In this document: piece after piece, positions 1 through 13,478 of the stretch | Layout: every line of letters begins with the position of its first letter | Position numbering within the stretch: the first letter of the stretch is position 1 | NCBI GenBank assembly: GCA_016946835.1 | Contig: JACVTC010000084.1 | Coordinates: forward strand, 171,501 to 235,500 | Reading direction: 5' to 3' | Origin: Neocallimastix lanati (nom. inval.) | Lineage: Eukaryota > Neocallimastigomycota > Neocallimastigomycetes > Neocallimastigales > Neocallimastigaceae | Length of the DNA: 64,000 bases | The notes under the pieces: generated by a model | What the model saw: the letters and a program-made list of their open reading frames with translations, nothing else | Databases searched by the model: none | Told to the model about the DNA's origin: nothing | Translations under genes and position numbers: made by a program

Positions 1-3000
1 AAAATATGAGTTTGGAATTATTAATATTATTTATTATTTTTTAGTATTTATTATCATTACTATTAAATTTTCTTTTATTTATGTTGTTATTATTGTCTAT
101 GATATAGTGGTAATTGTGTTTATTTTTGTAATTGATATTATTGTTATTTTGGTTATTGTTATTATTTATTTCGAATATCTTTTTGTTAAATTTCTTTATT
201 TGACTTCCGTTTTGATTTTTTGTTAATGTGTCAGCGAGCATTTCGTCGGTTGGAATATATTTTAGATCTATTTTATTTTGATTAATATTGTCTTTGTTAA
301 AGTAATATTTTATTGAAATATGTTTTAATTTGCTGTTTAGTTCGCCGTTTTTTATTGTTTTTAAGCTTGAAGTATTATCTGTGAATATCGTTATAGGTTT
401 TTTAAAATTAAGTAATTCCTTTAGGATGTTTCTTATCCAAAGTACCTTTTTTACACATTCGGAAGTGGCTATATATTCAGCTTCGGTAGTACTAGTGGCT
501 ACGATGGACTGCTTCTTTGATCCTCAGCATATTGGGGAATTTCCCATTAATATTATGTGTCCTGAGGTAGATTTTCTATCTTCAAGATCTCCTGAAAAGT
601 CAGAATCGGTGTATCTAATAAAGTTCCCTTTTCCATTATATCTCAGCTTATAATCTTTAGTAGCGTTTAGGTATTTGAATATATTCAATACCTTGTTCCA
701 ATCTGATACGGTAGGGGATTCAGATTTTCTTGCTATTTTATGAACGGCGAAGCTGATGTCTGGACGTGTGATTTTTGCGATGTATATCAGCGATCCAATT
801 GCACTTTTGAATATCGTCGTGTTAAATGGTTTTTTGTTTTCTGATATTAGATTGTCTCCTGTACATGGTGTAGATTGTTTTTTGATATTTTTAATATTAT
901 ATTTTTCGAGTAACGTGTTTATTGTGTGAGTTTGAGATATTATATAATCGTTATGATCCTTTTCTATTTTTATTCCTAGTATATATCTTAGAGGTTCACA
1001 ATTTGAGATTTTGAATCTTTTCTTAAGTTTGCTTATTATATTTCTTATTTCTCGATTGTTTCCGGTAATCATCATGTCATCGACGTATAATCCAATAAGA
1101 CCGACAAGTTTATTATTGATTACCTTTTTGAAGATGCATGGTTCTGAACTCAATTGCGTATATCCATTTTCTCTAAGGAATTTTGAGATGTTAAGAAACC
1201 ATTGTCTTCCGGCCTGTTTTAAACCGTAGAGTGCCCTATTTAATCTCCAGAAACCTTTTTTGAAATTTTTATCTCCTTTTGGAATTTGGATATATAATGT
1301 TTTGTCAATGTTTGCATTTAAGTATGCTGCTTTTATGTCCAGTTGTTGAATATTCCACTTGAATTTGGCAGCAAGGGCAATAATTAGTTTTATGCTATCT
1401 GTGTTAAGTGTTGGTGAATAAGTAATGTCATAGTCTATACCTTTTTGTTGCTTGTAGCCCCTGGCTACTAATCTTGCTTTATATTTAGTGATATTGTTGT
1501 TTTCATCTCTTTTTACAGTGAATACCCATTTTGAAGATATAATGTTGGTATTTTTTGGAATTCTTTTAGTAAACGTCATTATTTTATTTGCATATAAGTT
1601 ATCAAGTTCATTTTTGATTGCAGTTAACCATTCTTTCTTTTCATTACTGTTGATAGCTTCATTAAAATTTTTGGGGATCTTTTGGATTGTGTTTTTGGCT
1701 GAAATTTTATTTTTATTGCTATTTATGTGTGAGATGTTATTGAATTCTTTATTATTGATTAGTGATTTTATTCTTTTATTAGATATTGGATCGTTTTTAT
1801 CTGTTGATGTATGTGGTCTTTTTCTGAGTATTTGAGGGATGTTGTCGATATTTTTTATTTTCTTATAAATTATGTTTTCTACGTCTTCAATATTTCTTTT
1901 TCTTTTATGATTAATTGAACTAGGGTTTCTTTTTATTTTCTTGTGATTATTGTCATCATTCGTAAATAGTGATCTATTTCGATTTATAGTTTTTGATTGT
2001 TTATCAGTATTATTATTGTTTATTATAATATTGTTGGTGTAATTTGTGGAATCGTTGTGAATTTCATTGTCGTTATTTTCAATATTTTTGGTATGATTGA
2101 TGTCATCATTGTTGGTATAGCTTTGTCCATCAATATTTTCTGTATTGTTGTTTGCATTTTCTTGAATACTATCTGTAGTACGAATATCATGTATATGTTG
2201 TTGTATATTATTATTAGGGTAATTATTATTATCAATATTTTGGAAGGTGTCTGAAATGTCTGAGTTTTCAAAGGTAAGAGTGTTGTTTGTAATACAGAGT
2301 TCATTATTGATATTTGATATTTTACTATTTAATTGTACTCCAGGAAATATATCTTCTAAGAATAGTGCTTCTCTAACAAGTTTACATTTATTATCGTTTA
2401 AGTCCATAATGATGAAACTATTAGATTCAAAATCAATACTTAAAAATATTCCTTTTCTTGATTTGGGCTCGAATTTAGAAATTTTGTTATTATTGGGAAT
2501 TTTGTAATATGTAGAGCATCCGAAAACTTTGATTTTTGATAATTCGATGTCTTTATTAAAGAAAATTTTATTGAGGATTTGATTGTTTATGCTGGAATGT
2601 GGAGTGATATTATATAAATGAGTGGCGTACTTGATTGCAAAATCCCAAAATTTAGTATTGAGTTTTAAAGTGAATAGTAATGTTCTTGTGCAATCGACTA
2701 TGGTACGGTTGAACCTTTCCGCGAGACCGTTGATTTGCGGATTATAAGGTGTTGAGAATACTTTGTTTATACCTTTATTGTTACAGAAATTGAATATCCT
2801 TTTATTCTTGTATTCTTTACCATTGTCTGATTTGAAAGTTTTGATAACTTTATTATATTGGTTTTCAATAAATGTGAGAAATTGTATTATTATTTCGGTT
2901 GCTTGTGACTTTTCTTCAAGTAAATATAACCATGCCTTTGGTGAAAATTCATCTATGAATGTTATGAAGTATTTTTTGTTAGTAATGGATGGTTCAACAG

Positions 3001-4940
3001 GACCAACAATGTCGGAGTGGATTGTCTCCAGTATTTCTGTGGCTCTAGGGGGAGTACCATTAAAAGGGTCTTTATTCATTTTGGAAATTCGGCATTCAGT
3101 ACAATTTAACGGCTTTATTTTATTTAGTTTTAGATATTTGTTAATGTCATAAAGAAAAAAGTGACCAAGTCGATTATGCCAAATTTTTAAATTATTGTTG
3201 TCTATTTCAATGTTAAGTAGATTGTGGGAATTAGTATTAATTGGATTTATAGTCATGTGTATAATATTGTGGATGTTGGAATAAAAAGTTCCAATAACTC
3301 GATTGTTCATAATAAGACTGATGTAAGGCTTGTTTTTTCGATCTGATGCAATTAGGGTATATATTCCTTCTTTTGAAAGTTTAATACCACTAATTATATT
3401 TTTTGATACGTTCTTTGAAAATAGCACGTGATGTAAGGCAATTCTATGACCGTTTATTTTCCCATGAAATGTACCATATCCTTCAAAGTAGCATTTGGTA
3501 TTGTTAGCACATCTCATTGTAATGTTTTGTTTTTTAAAATCAATTAATAGATACTTATTATTTGTAATATGTTCAGAGGAACCTGTGTCATAGGTCCATT
3601 GAGTACTATATGGATATTGTTCGTCTGATGATAAATATTCAAGGTTGAATATATTTTTATCATTTACTTGACGATACGGTTTTGTATTCATAAATGAATG
3701 ATATGCTGAGCAACTATAAACATGATCATTTGAAAGTAAAAAATTAATGAAAAATGAAATATTATTATTAAAATTGTTGTTTAATATAAAATTATTATTA
3801 GTTGTTATCATGTGATTATTCATTGTTTCTATGTTATTTATGGATTCATCATCGGTATATTCAATGCTATTTATGGAATAATCATAATAGTTATTATAAA
3901 GTTCATCGAAGGAGACATAGTCATCGTTATGTTCGATGTTTTTTAATGATCCAGTTTGTTTTTTGTAATTATATTTATGTTTCTTTTGATTGATACTATT
4001 GTTTTTGTAATTTTTTGAGTTTCGAATTCTTTTGTTTGTCTTCGCATTGAAAAAACATTCGTCAGTGGAATGTCCGTTGATTTTACAAATGTGACAAAAT
4101 TTCTTGTTGGAAGGATAAAATTTTGAGTTGCGTAGATTTTTAGTATGATGGTAGACATGGTTAAGATCATAATCAAGGTCCATGTTGTCTTCTTGAGAAT
4201 TTTGAATATAATTGTTGTTTAAACTAGTGAGTCTATTGGACTTACTATTATATTTTCTAATAAAAATCTTATTTTTGATATCATTGTAGAATTCAATCGG
4301 GTTGACGTCTGCGTTAAAATTGACAATATTTTTGATTTCATTTGGAAGAGCATTGTGTAAAATTGTGAGTTTTTCTAAATTGTTTGGATTTAAATTTGTG
4401 TCATGTAACATATTGAAAAGTTCCATAATTTCATTTATGACATCCATAGTGTTATTAATGTCACTTGCTTTAAGTTCATAGAGCCTCTTGTACCAAATAG
4501 AATGTTCTTCTTCTTCGTCTCTTTCGTAGAGTTGTTTAAGTTTCTCCATTTTTTCAAATGCTTTTTCTCTCTTTTCGATAAATTTTAAAACTTTATCTGT
4601 TACATTAGCGATGATTATGGAGTTAGTAATAGCGTCGTTGGCAATCGCCTCTTCTATAGCGTTCTGTTGTTGAATCAATTGTTCTTGAATATTTTGGATA
4701 TTGGCTTGAAGTTCACGGTTATTTTGATTATTCTCGGCCTGAGCTTGTAGATTTTGGAGATCATTAGTTAATTGATTAAAGACGTTGGTTCGTTCAGCAA
4801 TGATGTCGACTTCAGTATATTGGAATAGTCTCTTTCCTTTAAGGAAATTTTGAATAAAGAGGTACCAAGTACGAAAATTTTTTCCATTGAGTTTTTGGAC
4901 AAAAGGTGTAGTAGTAGTGGCGGCGTTCATGGTAGAAAAA

Positions 4941-4951
4941 GACTCTTAATC
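4941..4951 (-). other. Primer-binding site, tRNA-Lys(CUU) anticodon-arm type
   Basis: The plus strand reads GACTCTTAATC directly next to the probable LTR. This equals the anticodon loop and adjoining stem of eukaryotic tRNA-Lys(CUU), so the element RNA is complementary to an internal part of the tRNA rather than to its 3' CCA end. Drosophila copia is known to prime in this way with a half-molecule of initiator tRNA-Met. Confidence 0.6.
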
Positions 4952-4986
4952 TGATAAATATAGTATATCAAATTTATTTATTTAAT

Positions 4987-5017
<31 letters not shown>

Positions 5018-5074
5018 ATTTATAAAATAATAAGGTAATTACAAGGATATAAAATTAGGGTAAAATTAATGACA
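4952..5074 (-). repeat. Probable 5' LTR of the copia element at 1-5074
   Basis: Read on the plus strand this block starts TGATAAAT directly after the primer site and can be ended at ...TAATGACA. In element orientation it therefore starts TGTCA, as does the LTR of the other copia element. The partner LTR is not in the window, so the outer end at 5074 is an estimate. Confidence 0.45.
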
Positions 5075-7129
5075 TTTATACACATGTTGTGGCTTGATTT
5101 TATTTATCATTTGATCAAAACTATTTCTAATTTACATAAAAAATCGCGAATAAATTTAATTGCAAATTTATAAAAATAATTGCTAATACTTTAATTAAAT
5201 TACGAATTTTAATTTATTTATTTCAAATAATTTATTTTAATATTTTAAATCAATATTTATAACAATAATATTTTATAATAAAATAAAGGTTATTAATTTA
5301 TTCATTACCACAAACTAGCAAATTAGTAACCATGGTTCAATGGTAAGTTACCATGACCATCGGGCTGAACCCTTAGGGTTTGACACCCACTCTTTCCAAA
5401 TTTTAATAACTTTTATTTATTATAACTAGAATATTAAAGAAATTACTAGTGTTTATCGGTTAAACAGTTGAACCGATAATACTAGAAAAATCTATTTTAT
5501 TAATAATTTTTATCATTTTTTATCTAAGATTCATTTTCTAGAAAGAAAACTTGTTTTCTTTAATTTTCTTAAATTTTCTTTTATTTCTAATAATTACTAA
5601 TAACAACTGATAACTTAAAATAATTAATTTTCCTGAAAAACTATAAATAGGTGTAGAATTTCATAATAAAATGTTTTTACTTGTGCTTTTATTAATTAAT
5701 TTTAAAGTAATTTAAAATATTACAATAATTAATTAATAAAATAATAATTTATATTTTTATTAATAAAAAAAAACTTTATTTAATAAAACATATTTTGAAT
5801 TACTTTAGTTTCGAGAGCCTTTTGTGTAAAAACCTTAAAACAATCTTAAGTAACATAAAGATTTGTTACATGCAGTTAATAACTAATAAAAAGAATTTTT
5901 ATAATAAAGAGATTAATAAAAGAATTTTTTTTAATAAAATAAATTTCGTTTGAGTATTATTATTGAAAGTGTTGTTTTTTGTTGTTTTTGTTTTTGTTGT
6001 AATTGTAATCTGCTCCATAAGGAACATTTTACAGTGAAATAATATGTGAAATATGTTTTTATTAATTAAAATTCAATATCACCAAAAAAATTTAAAATTT
6101 TTAATTTAAATATAATATTATAAATTATTATAAAATAATATTTCGGGTGTAAGAAATTTTTAAAAATATTAAATTTTTTAAATTATTGATCAAAATTTTT
6201 AATTAAAACCTCAAAGGTTATTTTTTTAAAGTCAATTGTGGCTTGATAGCAACCTAACGTAAAGTAAAATTTGATTAATAAAACTTTCTAACACTTAGAG
6301 TAAACATGCAATAACTTATTGCTAAAAATCTTATTAAATATTATTACAATTTCTAATTTTTAAAATTACTTATTTATTAAACTATTACTTAGCATTTGTT
6401 TTTAATTTATTTATAATTGGTTATTTAATAATATATCGTTTCTATTGTATCAGGTAAGTTTAATATTTAATAAAATAACGGAATAATAAGTAACCAAAGG
6501 AAATATAAATTTAACATCTCTCTATTCGAGTTGTTATATGAAATATCTATATTAACTTTAAATAATTATTTCTATATACTTAAAGAATATAATCCAGCGA
6601 TGTTAAACTCTATTTGTTAATAGTTGGCTGGGTGTACACTAAAATTATTTATTTATTCTTAAAATAATTTATTTTTATTTATTTAATATAATTATATATT
6701 TGATATAACGAATTATTTTAATAATAACGCTAGTGTGTTAATAATATAATTTAATTACATGGTTTATTTATACATGGTAATATATTTTATGATTGGATAA
6801 ATGTTTGGTTTATTTAAACTTACAAATCATTTAATTATAAAACTATCTAACTAAAACAAATTTAACTATATATAGAAACTAATAATAAAATATAATAAAA
6901 TAAATATACAATTTAAGTACAAAATTAAACTAAGATTGTAAATAATTAGCTAGAAATTGTAAGCTGTTTATGGATACATTACATAACCATGATGATATCA
7001 ATGGATAGAGATTAGTTTACCATGTATCTTTTATAATTAACTTTTGAATTCGTTACCAATTTCAAAGGAAAAATAAAAACGGTAGAAAAGTAAAAAATAA
7101 TTGAAGAACAAAAAAAAAAAAACAAGCTT
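5075..7129. other. AT-rich intergenic region
   Basis: I see no gene here. The stretch is made of A/T runs with many short poly-A and poly-T tracts. The only notable island is the tRNA-like sequence at 5333-5397. Confidence 0.6.
5333..5397 (+). other. tRNA-like sequence with Pol III A and B boxes
   Basis: TGGTTCAATGG at 5333-5343 fits the internal A-box consensus and GGTTTGACACC at 5377-5387 fits the B box with one mismatch. A TTTT run follows at about 5402. No 7-bp acceptor stem can be paired, the T stem is imperfect, and no convincing anticodon loop is found. It is best read as a decayed tRNA or the head of a tRNA-derived short repeat, not as a working tRNA gene. Confidence 0.3.
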
Positions 7130-9600
7130 TAAAGGTAATAAGTTAGTGAATAACTTTATTAAGAAAAGGATGTCAATGAGGATATGATCAAATAGGTTGT
7201 TGTCACATAATATTTAATAAATAATAGTATATTGGATGAAATAAAAATAAAGTTAGATTCTATGAATTCTACTATATTCCAAATATGGAAAATTATCCAA
7301 GAGATAAATATACCCTTAAATAAAGAAAGAAAAAACAAATTGAAAATGAAATTAGAAATACAAAAAAAACATAAAGATGACATAATTTTATTCATTGAAT
7401 ATTTATATTGCTTTTTCAACGAATTGAAAATCCTAGAGGAAGAATTAACTGACAAGAAAAAATATAACCACCTGTATATTTACTTGTCATATGAAATTAT
7501 AAATAGAAACTAATAATTTCATATGAATGAAAAATGAAGGAAACAACCGAATTATTTGAGATAAACTGTACTTTGTCTCAAATATTTAAAGGAATTAAGA
7601 AATATACGAAATAACATTATATATACTACGGTTAAAGAAAAAAGAGACAGAAAAACTGAATGGAAAAAAGATGTCATAAAGTGAGACAAACAGTCAAGGA
7701 TTGTTAATACAACAAGAAGAAAAAAAGAAGCCAACAAGTCAAAATATGGACAAGTAGATAATGAATAATACCAAAAAAAAAGGAAAGTACTTTAAAGAGT
7801 TCACAAATTCAAATCATAAACCTGGAAAATTATAACTCAGATAACAGCACTACACTTTATTTTAACATTAAATTGAGCCATTGACAAAGAATAATATAAA
7901 TAAAATAATAAACTTCAAAGAAAAAAATGTTATTGTACAATACATTGAAACAAAGAATATAACAAACTCACAAAATAAGCAAATAATTGTATGAACAATT
8001 GAATCTTAAAGAATATAATATATGACAAACAAATTGTGAAGACTAATAAACAATAAGGAATATAAAAAAAAATGAAAAAGTACAAATTGCAAATGGAGGT
8101 ACTGTGACCGCTACATATAAAAAAATATGTGCAAGATATGTAAATAATAACGAAGCCACATTAAGAGAAGTTTTATATATTCCTTAGTTTAAGAGAAGTC
8201 TCCTGTCAGTGGATGGTCTATGTGAAGATGGGTTCAAAATTATATATTATAGAAATAATAACTTAAACTTAGTTTCTATATATAAAAATAATGATTAAAG
8301 AATTTTTACCACAAAATTAAATAAATTCAAAACATACAAAATATGGAGATTCAAAAACTAATTAAAGTTTAAAAATAACATAAATAATGACATAAGATGT
8401 GATGTGACAATATTATAAAGGTCCTCAATCCTGAAAACATTTTATGGCAATGAAAGCAGGCTTCTATATTGAAAATATAGAGAACAAGTTAGAAAAAATA
8501 AATTTTAATCAAAAGTTGTAAATTACGTACTTTAAAAAATAAAAATAAATCCTATTTTACTCATAAAAATGAATAAGGAACCATTAAGATTAATATATAT
8601 AGGTACAGTTTCTTCTTAAGATACTTTCTTTTATAGAAACAAGTACCTTTTATGAATATTTGATGATAGTACAAGATATGAATAAGGTTTCTTTATAAAA
8701 ATCAAAGTCAGAAGTTTTTTATATTTTTCATAAATGTATAGGAAAGTTAACAATATTTTTAATTATATTATAAAATTTGGGCATTCTAATAATGAAATAG
8801 AGTTTTGACAATAACAACTTTAAAAGGTTTTGTGAAGAAAATGGGGTAAAACAACAAATTTCAATACCATATAACCACTTACAAAATGGCCGTATCGAAT
8901 GATATGAAGGAACTCTAATATAAAAAACAATTACTATGCTAAATAACAGAAAGTTAAATCACAAATATTGGAACGACATAGTTAGAAACACTAACTACAT
9001 CCATAACAGACTATCACATTAGAAGAAAAAATAATAAAGTTCCCTTTGAAGAGCTAAATAAAGAAAAGGTAAACTATAAAAAATTTTGGGGTTTTTAGAT
9101 GTCTCAGAGTAATTTAGAAGAAAATTCAATAGAATATATTTTCCAGGAATATAGTATATAATGAAAATAATCCGATTGTATATACAACATATTACTATAT
9201 AAAGAACAAAATAATTTTTTCTAGAATAGTGGAATTTTTTGAAGATATTCCTGAAAATATTATATTTTCTATATAGACTTCAATGGAGGATTATTGAGTA
9301 TCATATCTATTAATATAAATGAATTTAAATAATTAAATTCTGGTGAAGAATGCATATACAACACCAATTAATAAAGAATAAAGACAATATCTACATTGAC
9401 CAAAAATGAATCAATAATTCCCAGATTTAAACATTTTGTAATTAATTAAAAGACATCAAATACTCTAGAATAATATATAAAAAGAAAATTAAAATGTGTT
9501 AAATTAAACAGAAAAATAATTTTACAGAGATGTTTACAAAGTATTTAAATGCTTTTTCAATGAATAAATATATTAGAAATATAATTAAAATGTATAATTT
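7130..9600 (+). mobile_element. Old Ty1/copia fossil
   Basis: Plus-strand remnants appear in family order. A gag-like segment lies near 7230-7510. A protease-to-pre-integrase stretch near 8090-8240 includes the typical ATLREVLYIP block. An integrase core near 8800-9060 resembles the usual Gln-Asn-Gly-Arg block, and a short 3' pol end near 9510-9590 resembles the copia Leu-Thr-Lys-Tyr-Leu-Asn tail. Reverse transcriptase and most of RNase H appear to be missing. It is heavily broken (well over ten breaks) and no LTR is recognisable. It is much older than either other copia element. Confidence 0.75.
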
Positions 9601-10556
9601 ATATATTTTATTATTAATTATAGAAAATTATTATTATGAAGAAGATTTATATTACATAAAATAATTCTAAATATATATATAGTAATGTACATGTTACTCA
9701 TAAAAATATATATTTTTTTTACAAAAATTTTTTTTAAAAAACAAAATAAAAACATAAACAAAACAATGAAATAATAAAATATAAATTAAACAAATTATTA
9801 AATAAACATAGGAATAAAATTTAATTGATTTTATATATTTAAATATATATATTTATAAAATGAAACAGTATACTTAATACTAAATACCATATTTAATTAA
9901 TAAATTTCAAAATATTCTAATATACTAATGAGAAATATTAATTTCACATATGAAACAAAATAAATATATTAATATCTATATAATAATATTATATAGATAA
10001 AAATAAATAAAATAAAATATTTATTTAGGAATAATAATAATAAGTAATTTAAAAACTAGTTAGAGAAATATATATTTATTATATATTTTGAAGAATAAAA
10101 ATGGTTTAATTTTTTATTAATATCTATTTATATTGTCTATTTTGATGTCTATATTAATTATGACTTTTACTAAATTATTTCGTTTAGTTTAATTTAATAG
10201 ATAATATTTTAAATTATTATATCTTTAGGTATTATTTAAAAATATATGTAAAGTATGATAGTTTGTTTCTTTATTTCAAGATATTCATAATATCAAATTT
10301 AGAATTATTTTTTATTAACAACTAATTGTATATGAATATTACTTTTTTTCTATATAATAGTATGTTAAAATATATTTGGTTAATGTACTTTTATAATTTT
10401 ATAATTTTATAAAATTAAATACTATTAATATTAGTATGAATAGTTAATAATTTCATTTAAATAATAAATATTTTAATAGTATTAAAAAGTTTTAAATAAT
10501 TTTTAAAAGTTTTATTAAATAATATATACACATTTTAATGCATTTGAATTTTCTTT
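9601..10556. other. AT-rich intergenic region
   Basis: Only A/T-rich low-complexity DNA is seen between the copia fossil and the 3' end of the ankyrin gene. No gene, RNA or clear repeat unit is recognised. Confidence 0.6.
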
Positions 10557-12212
10557 TTATTGAACATTATTTTCATAGGTATCCTTTAACGTTTTTGCTA
10601 AATTATCTGACATTTTAAATTCCGAGTAATTATCATGAATACATGGATATAAGTATTCATCTATTTCTTTTCTATATTTCATTAAAGCATTAATATTTTC
10701 ATTTTGATCAATATTTTTGTTTTCTCCATTTTTATTATTTAATAACTTTAATGCTATTTTATCATTTAATTCATTAGCATAGTCAATTGGTGTTTTTCCA
10801 AAATTATCTCTTATACTTATATCTGCATTATTAAAAATTAAAAGTTGTATAACATCATAATTTCTTATTTCAATAGCATAATGAAGTGCGGTACATCCTA
10901 AGTAATCTTGTTGATTAACATTTATTTTATATTTAAGTAATTTTTCTAATGAATATATATTATTACATTTAACAGCAATAATTAAAGCATTTTCATTTTT
11001 CATATTAACATTATTTACTAAATTTATATTATTTTCAAGTACAACATCAATTAATGAAGGCTGAATAATAGAACCAATCATTAGCATTGTATTATTATTA
11101 TTGGGATCATGATACTCTAAATCAAAAGTTGGATTTTTAATTAATATATTATAAATAGTATCCTTATTAATACATTTAAAAAATAAAGAACTTGCATTTT
11201 CTCCATATTTATTTTTAATTGATAAATCCAAATTCTTTCCATATTTTATAATATACTCTAGAGTGATTGTATCTTGAACATACATTAATACCATTAATGG
11301 TGTATTGCCATCCTCATCAATTTGAGTATTAAAATCACAACCTATATAAATTAAAGTATTAATAATATTTCCATAGCAACATACCCTAAAAGAATCTTTA
11401 ACATTTTCAGGTTTATACATATTTTTCAGAACAACGGATAGGACTGATTCATTATTTTTGTTTTTATAATTGAAATTACAAAATTTCTTTTGACTCAATT
11501 CTCGAATTTCTAAGTTTCTTCCATTTTCTGCTAAATACATTGCTGCTGTTTTTCCTTCAATATCAACAATATTAACATCAACACTCTTTTTATCAAATAA
11601 ATAAGATAATATATTATATGCTTTATTTTTACAACAATAAAGAAAAATAGATTCATTTCTTTTATTTATATGATTAACATCAATTTTTGATTTTAATAAT
11701 TCTTTGAAAGCATTCTCATTATTTATTGAGAAAAATAATGCATTATTACCATCATTATTTGTAAGATTTAAACATTTTTTATCAGTATTATCTAAATAAT
11801 AGTTAATAACAAATAATTGTTCAGGTTGTTGAGAAGCGTACATTAATGCTGTCATGCCATCTGTATCTTGAACTTCTAAATTAATTTTCATCGTTAAAAG
11901 CCAATTTATAGCATTTAAATTATTTATTTTACATGCTTGTATTAATATATTACTATTTTTAAATAATGAATAAATATATGTAAATGACTTATGAGTTAAA
12001 ACCTTTTTTATTAATTTAAAATCATTGGTGTCATTCTGAATTAAAACAATGTTATTAAATCGTTCAATGAAACTATTAATTACCTTTGGATTACCATTTT
12101 CACTTAAATATAATTTTATCATATTTTTGTTTTCATTAATTTCATTAATACAATTTTTATCTTGATTTTTTAAATCAAATAAAAAAATCTTTATAAAAGA
12201 TTCAATATTCAT
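10557..12212 (-). CDS. Ankyrin-repeat protein, 551 aa
   Basis: This is an intact single-exon frame of 551 residues ending in TAA. From about residue 80 it is almost wholly degenerate ankyrin repeats of about 33 residues. The clearest have cores GMTALMYA (about 118), GNTPLMVL, GCTALHYA (about 442) and GKTPIDYA (about 475), each followed by a second helix and a DVN- or DIN-type turn. There is no signal peptide and no membrane segment, so a cytosolic or nuclear scaffold that binds partner proteins is likely. The C-terminal 60 residues are charged and non-repetitive. The partner cannot be told from the sequence. It lies tail-away from the two plus-strand ankyrin genes at 13738 and 15332, forming a local cluster. 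Codons are strongly A/T-ending, like the surroundings. The start is the first in-frame ATG. Confidence 0.88.
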   Translation of the reverse strand: MNIESFIKIFLFDLKNQDKNCINEINENKNMIKLYLSENGNPKVINSFIERFNNIVLIQNDTNDFKLIKKVLTHKSFTYIYSLFKNSNILIQACKINNLNAINWLLTMKINLEVQDTDGMTALMYASQQPEQLFVINYYLDNTDKKCLNLTNNDGNNALFFSINNENAFKELLKSKIDVNHINKRNESIFLYCCKNKAYNILSYLFDKKSVDVNIVDIEGKTAAMYLAENGRNLEIRELSQKKFCNFNYKNKNNESVLSVVLKNMYKPENVKDSFRVCCYGNIINTLIYIGCDFNTQIDEDGNTPLMVLMYVQDTITLEYIIKYGKNLDLSIKNKYGENASSLFFKCINKDTIYNILIKNPTFDLEYHDPNNNNTMLMIGSIIQPSLIDVVLENNINLVNNVNMKNENALIIAVKCNNIYSLEKLLKYKINVNQQDYLGCTALHYAIEIRNYDVIQLLIFNNADISIRDNFGKTPIDYANELNDKIALKLLNNKNGENKNIDQNENINALMKYRKEIDEYLYPCIHDNYSEFKMSDNLAKTLKDTYENNVQ

Positions 12213-13078
12213 TTTATTTCATATACTAATTACAAATTAAAAATATACTGTTATTTTCAAAATATTATTAATAAATATATTTAGTACTTTCTTTTTATTT
12301 TATTTTTTAAAAATAATTAAAAATAAAAAATAAAAATTTAATTAATTTAATTTAATATAAAAAAATAATTAATAACTAAATTTATATTTATTTATTTATC
12401 CATTATTTATTTATTTATTTATTTATTTATTATTTATTATTTATTATCAATTATTTATTATTTATTTTTTATTATTTATTTATTATTATTTATTTATTAT
12501 TTATTATTAATTTATTTATCATATATAAATATATTTTTTTTTGTTTGTTTAATTTTTGGTGGATTATCTATTTTTCATATTTTAAATATAAATTATATAT
12601 TTATATCTTAATTATGTTAAAGAAGAAAAGAAGAAAAATAGAAAGCAAAAAAAAAAAAAAGAATGAATTAAATAACTATTATAATTCATATATAAAAATG
12701 TTGCTGTATTTAATAATACTGAACTTTACCCTTGAATAATCCAACATAAATAATAAAAGATGTCAGAGTTTTAAATATAAAAGTACTATAAAATGTTTTA
12801 ATATATAAAACATTTTAATATATATAAATATTTTAATTATATAAATGAATGAATTTTTTTGTTATAAATAATTAAATATTAAAATTAATTAATTATTTAT
12901 TTATTTATTTATTTATTTTGGGAGGTTGCATTACCCAATTTTCACGTGATATGTTTAAATATGTGGCTATAGCAATATTACGCTACATAATATTATTTTA
13001 TTGTATTTGTATTTCAATTAATTAATTATTAAGTAAATAATTAAATAAATCATATAATGGTTAGATTTTATGATTTTA

Positions 13079-13230
13079 ATTCTTTTATTTAAATGTTATT
13101 AATACAAGAATTATATAAAAATATAAATGTTATTAATAATTATTCTTTTATTTAAATGTTATTAATAAAAGAATTATATAAAAATATAAATGTTATTAAT
13201 AATAATTTTTTTATTTAAATATTATTAAAA
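13079..13230. repeat. Short tandem repeat, about 61 bp, 2.5 copies
   Basis: A unit beginning TTCTTTTATTTAAATGTTAT is repeated with small changes. Each copy contains an inverted pair built from AAAGAATTAT and its complement. Confidence 0.6.
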
Positions 13231-13381
13231 AAATAATAATTATAATGATAAAATTATTAATTATACAGACGTATTTATTTTATAAACTTGTACTTTTATA
13301 TTATTACATTCAATATTTTATTTTATTTTATTTTATATACTTATATTATTACATTCTTTATTTATTATTTATACATTTATT

Positions 13382-13478
13382 TATACATTTATTTTTTTAC
13401 ATGTAATTGTATTAAAATTTTTTATGGCGTTAGCAAAAAATTTACAAGCCATTAAAAATAAATGGCGTACTGAAAATT
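13382..13478. repeat. Dispersed 97-bp block, second copy at 27441-27537
   Basis: The block contains TTTATGGCGTTAGC, TTTACAAGCCATTAAA and AATGGCGTA and is nearly identical to 27441-27537. Both copies sit beside TTTTA pentamers and end in sequence with GGCGAAATG or CATTTCG words, the same words that build the foldback element at 34113-34433. It is probably a fragment of that MITE-like family. Confidence 0.65.

Larger units (their letters stand above)
1..5074 (-). mobile_element. Ty1/copia LTR retrotransposon, partial (left end outside window)
   Basis: The minus strand carries a gag-pol reading frame starting with an ATG at 4930. Visible parts in order are: a coiled-coil and Gln/Asn-rich gag, a CCHC zinc knuckle (CHICKINGHSTDEC), an aspartic protease with DTGSS, a copia integrase with an HHCC finger and a DDE core, a reverse transcriptase with YVDD, and an RNase H that runs to the window edge. 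A probable 5' LTR starts at 4952, directly after a tRNA-Lys-type primer site. The 3' LTR lies outside the window, so the age cannot be judged from LTR divergence. The element is nearly whole but looks broken, with about one break visible. Its Gag and Pol are clearly different from those of the copia element at 42154-48369, so it is a separate lineage. Confidence 0.9.

Noticed and set aside
12545-12739. 64-codon frame between ankyrin genes
   Set aside because: Lys-rich low complexity around a poly-A run; no conserved feature.
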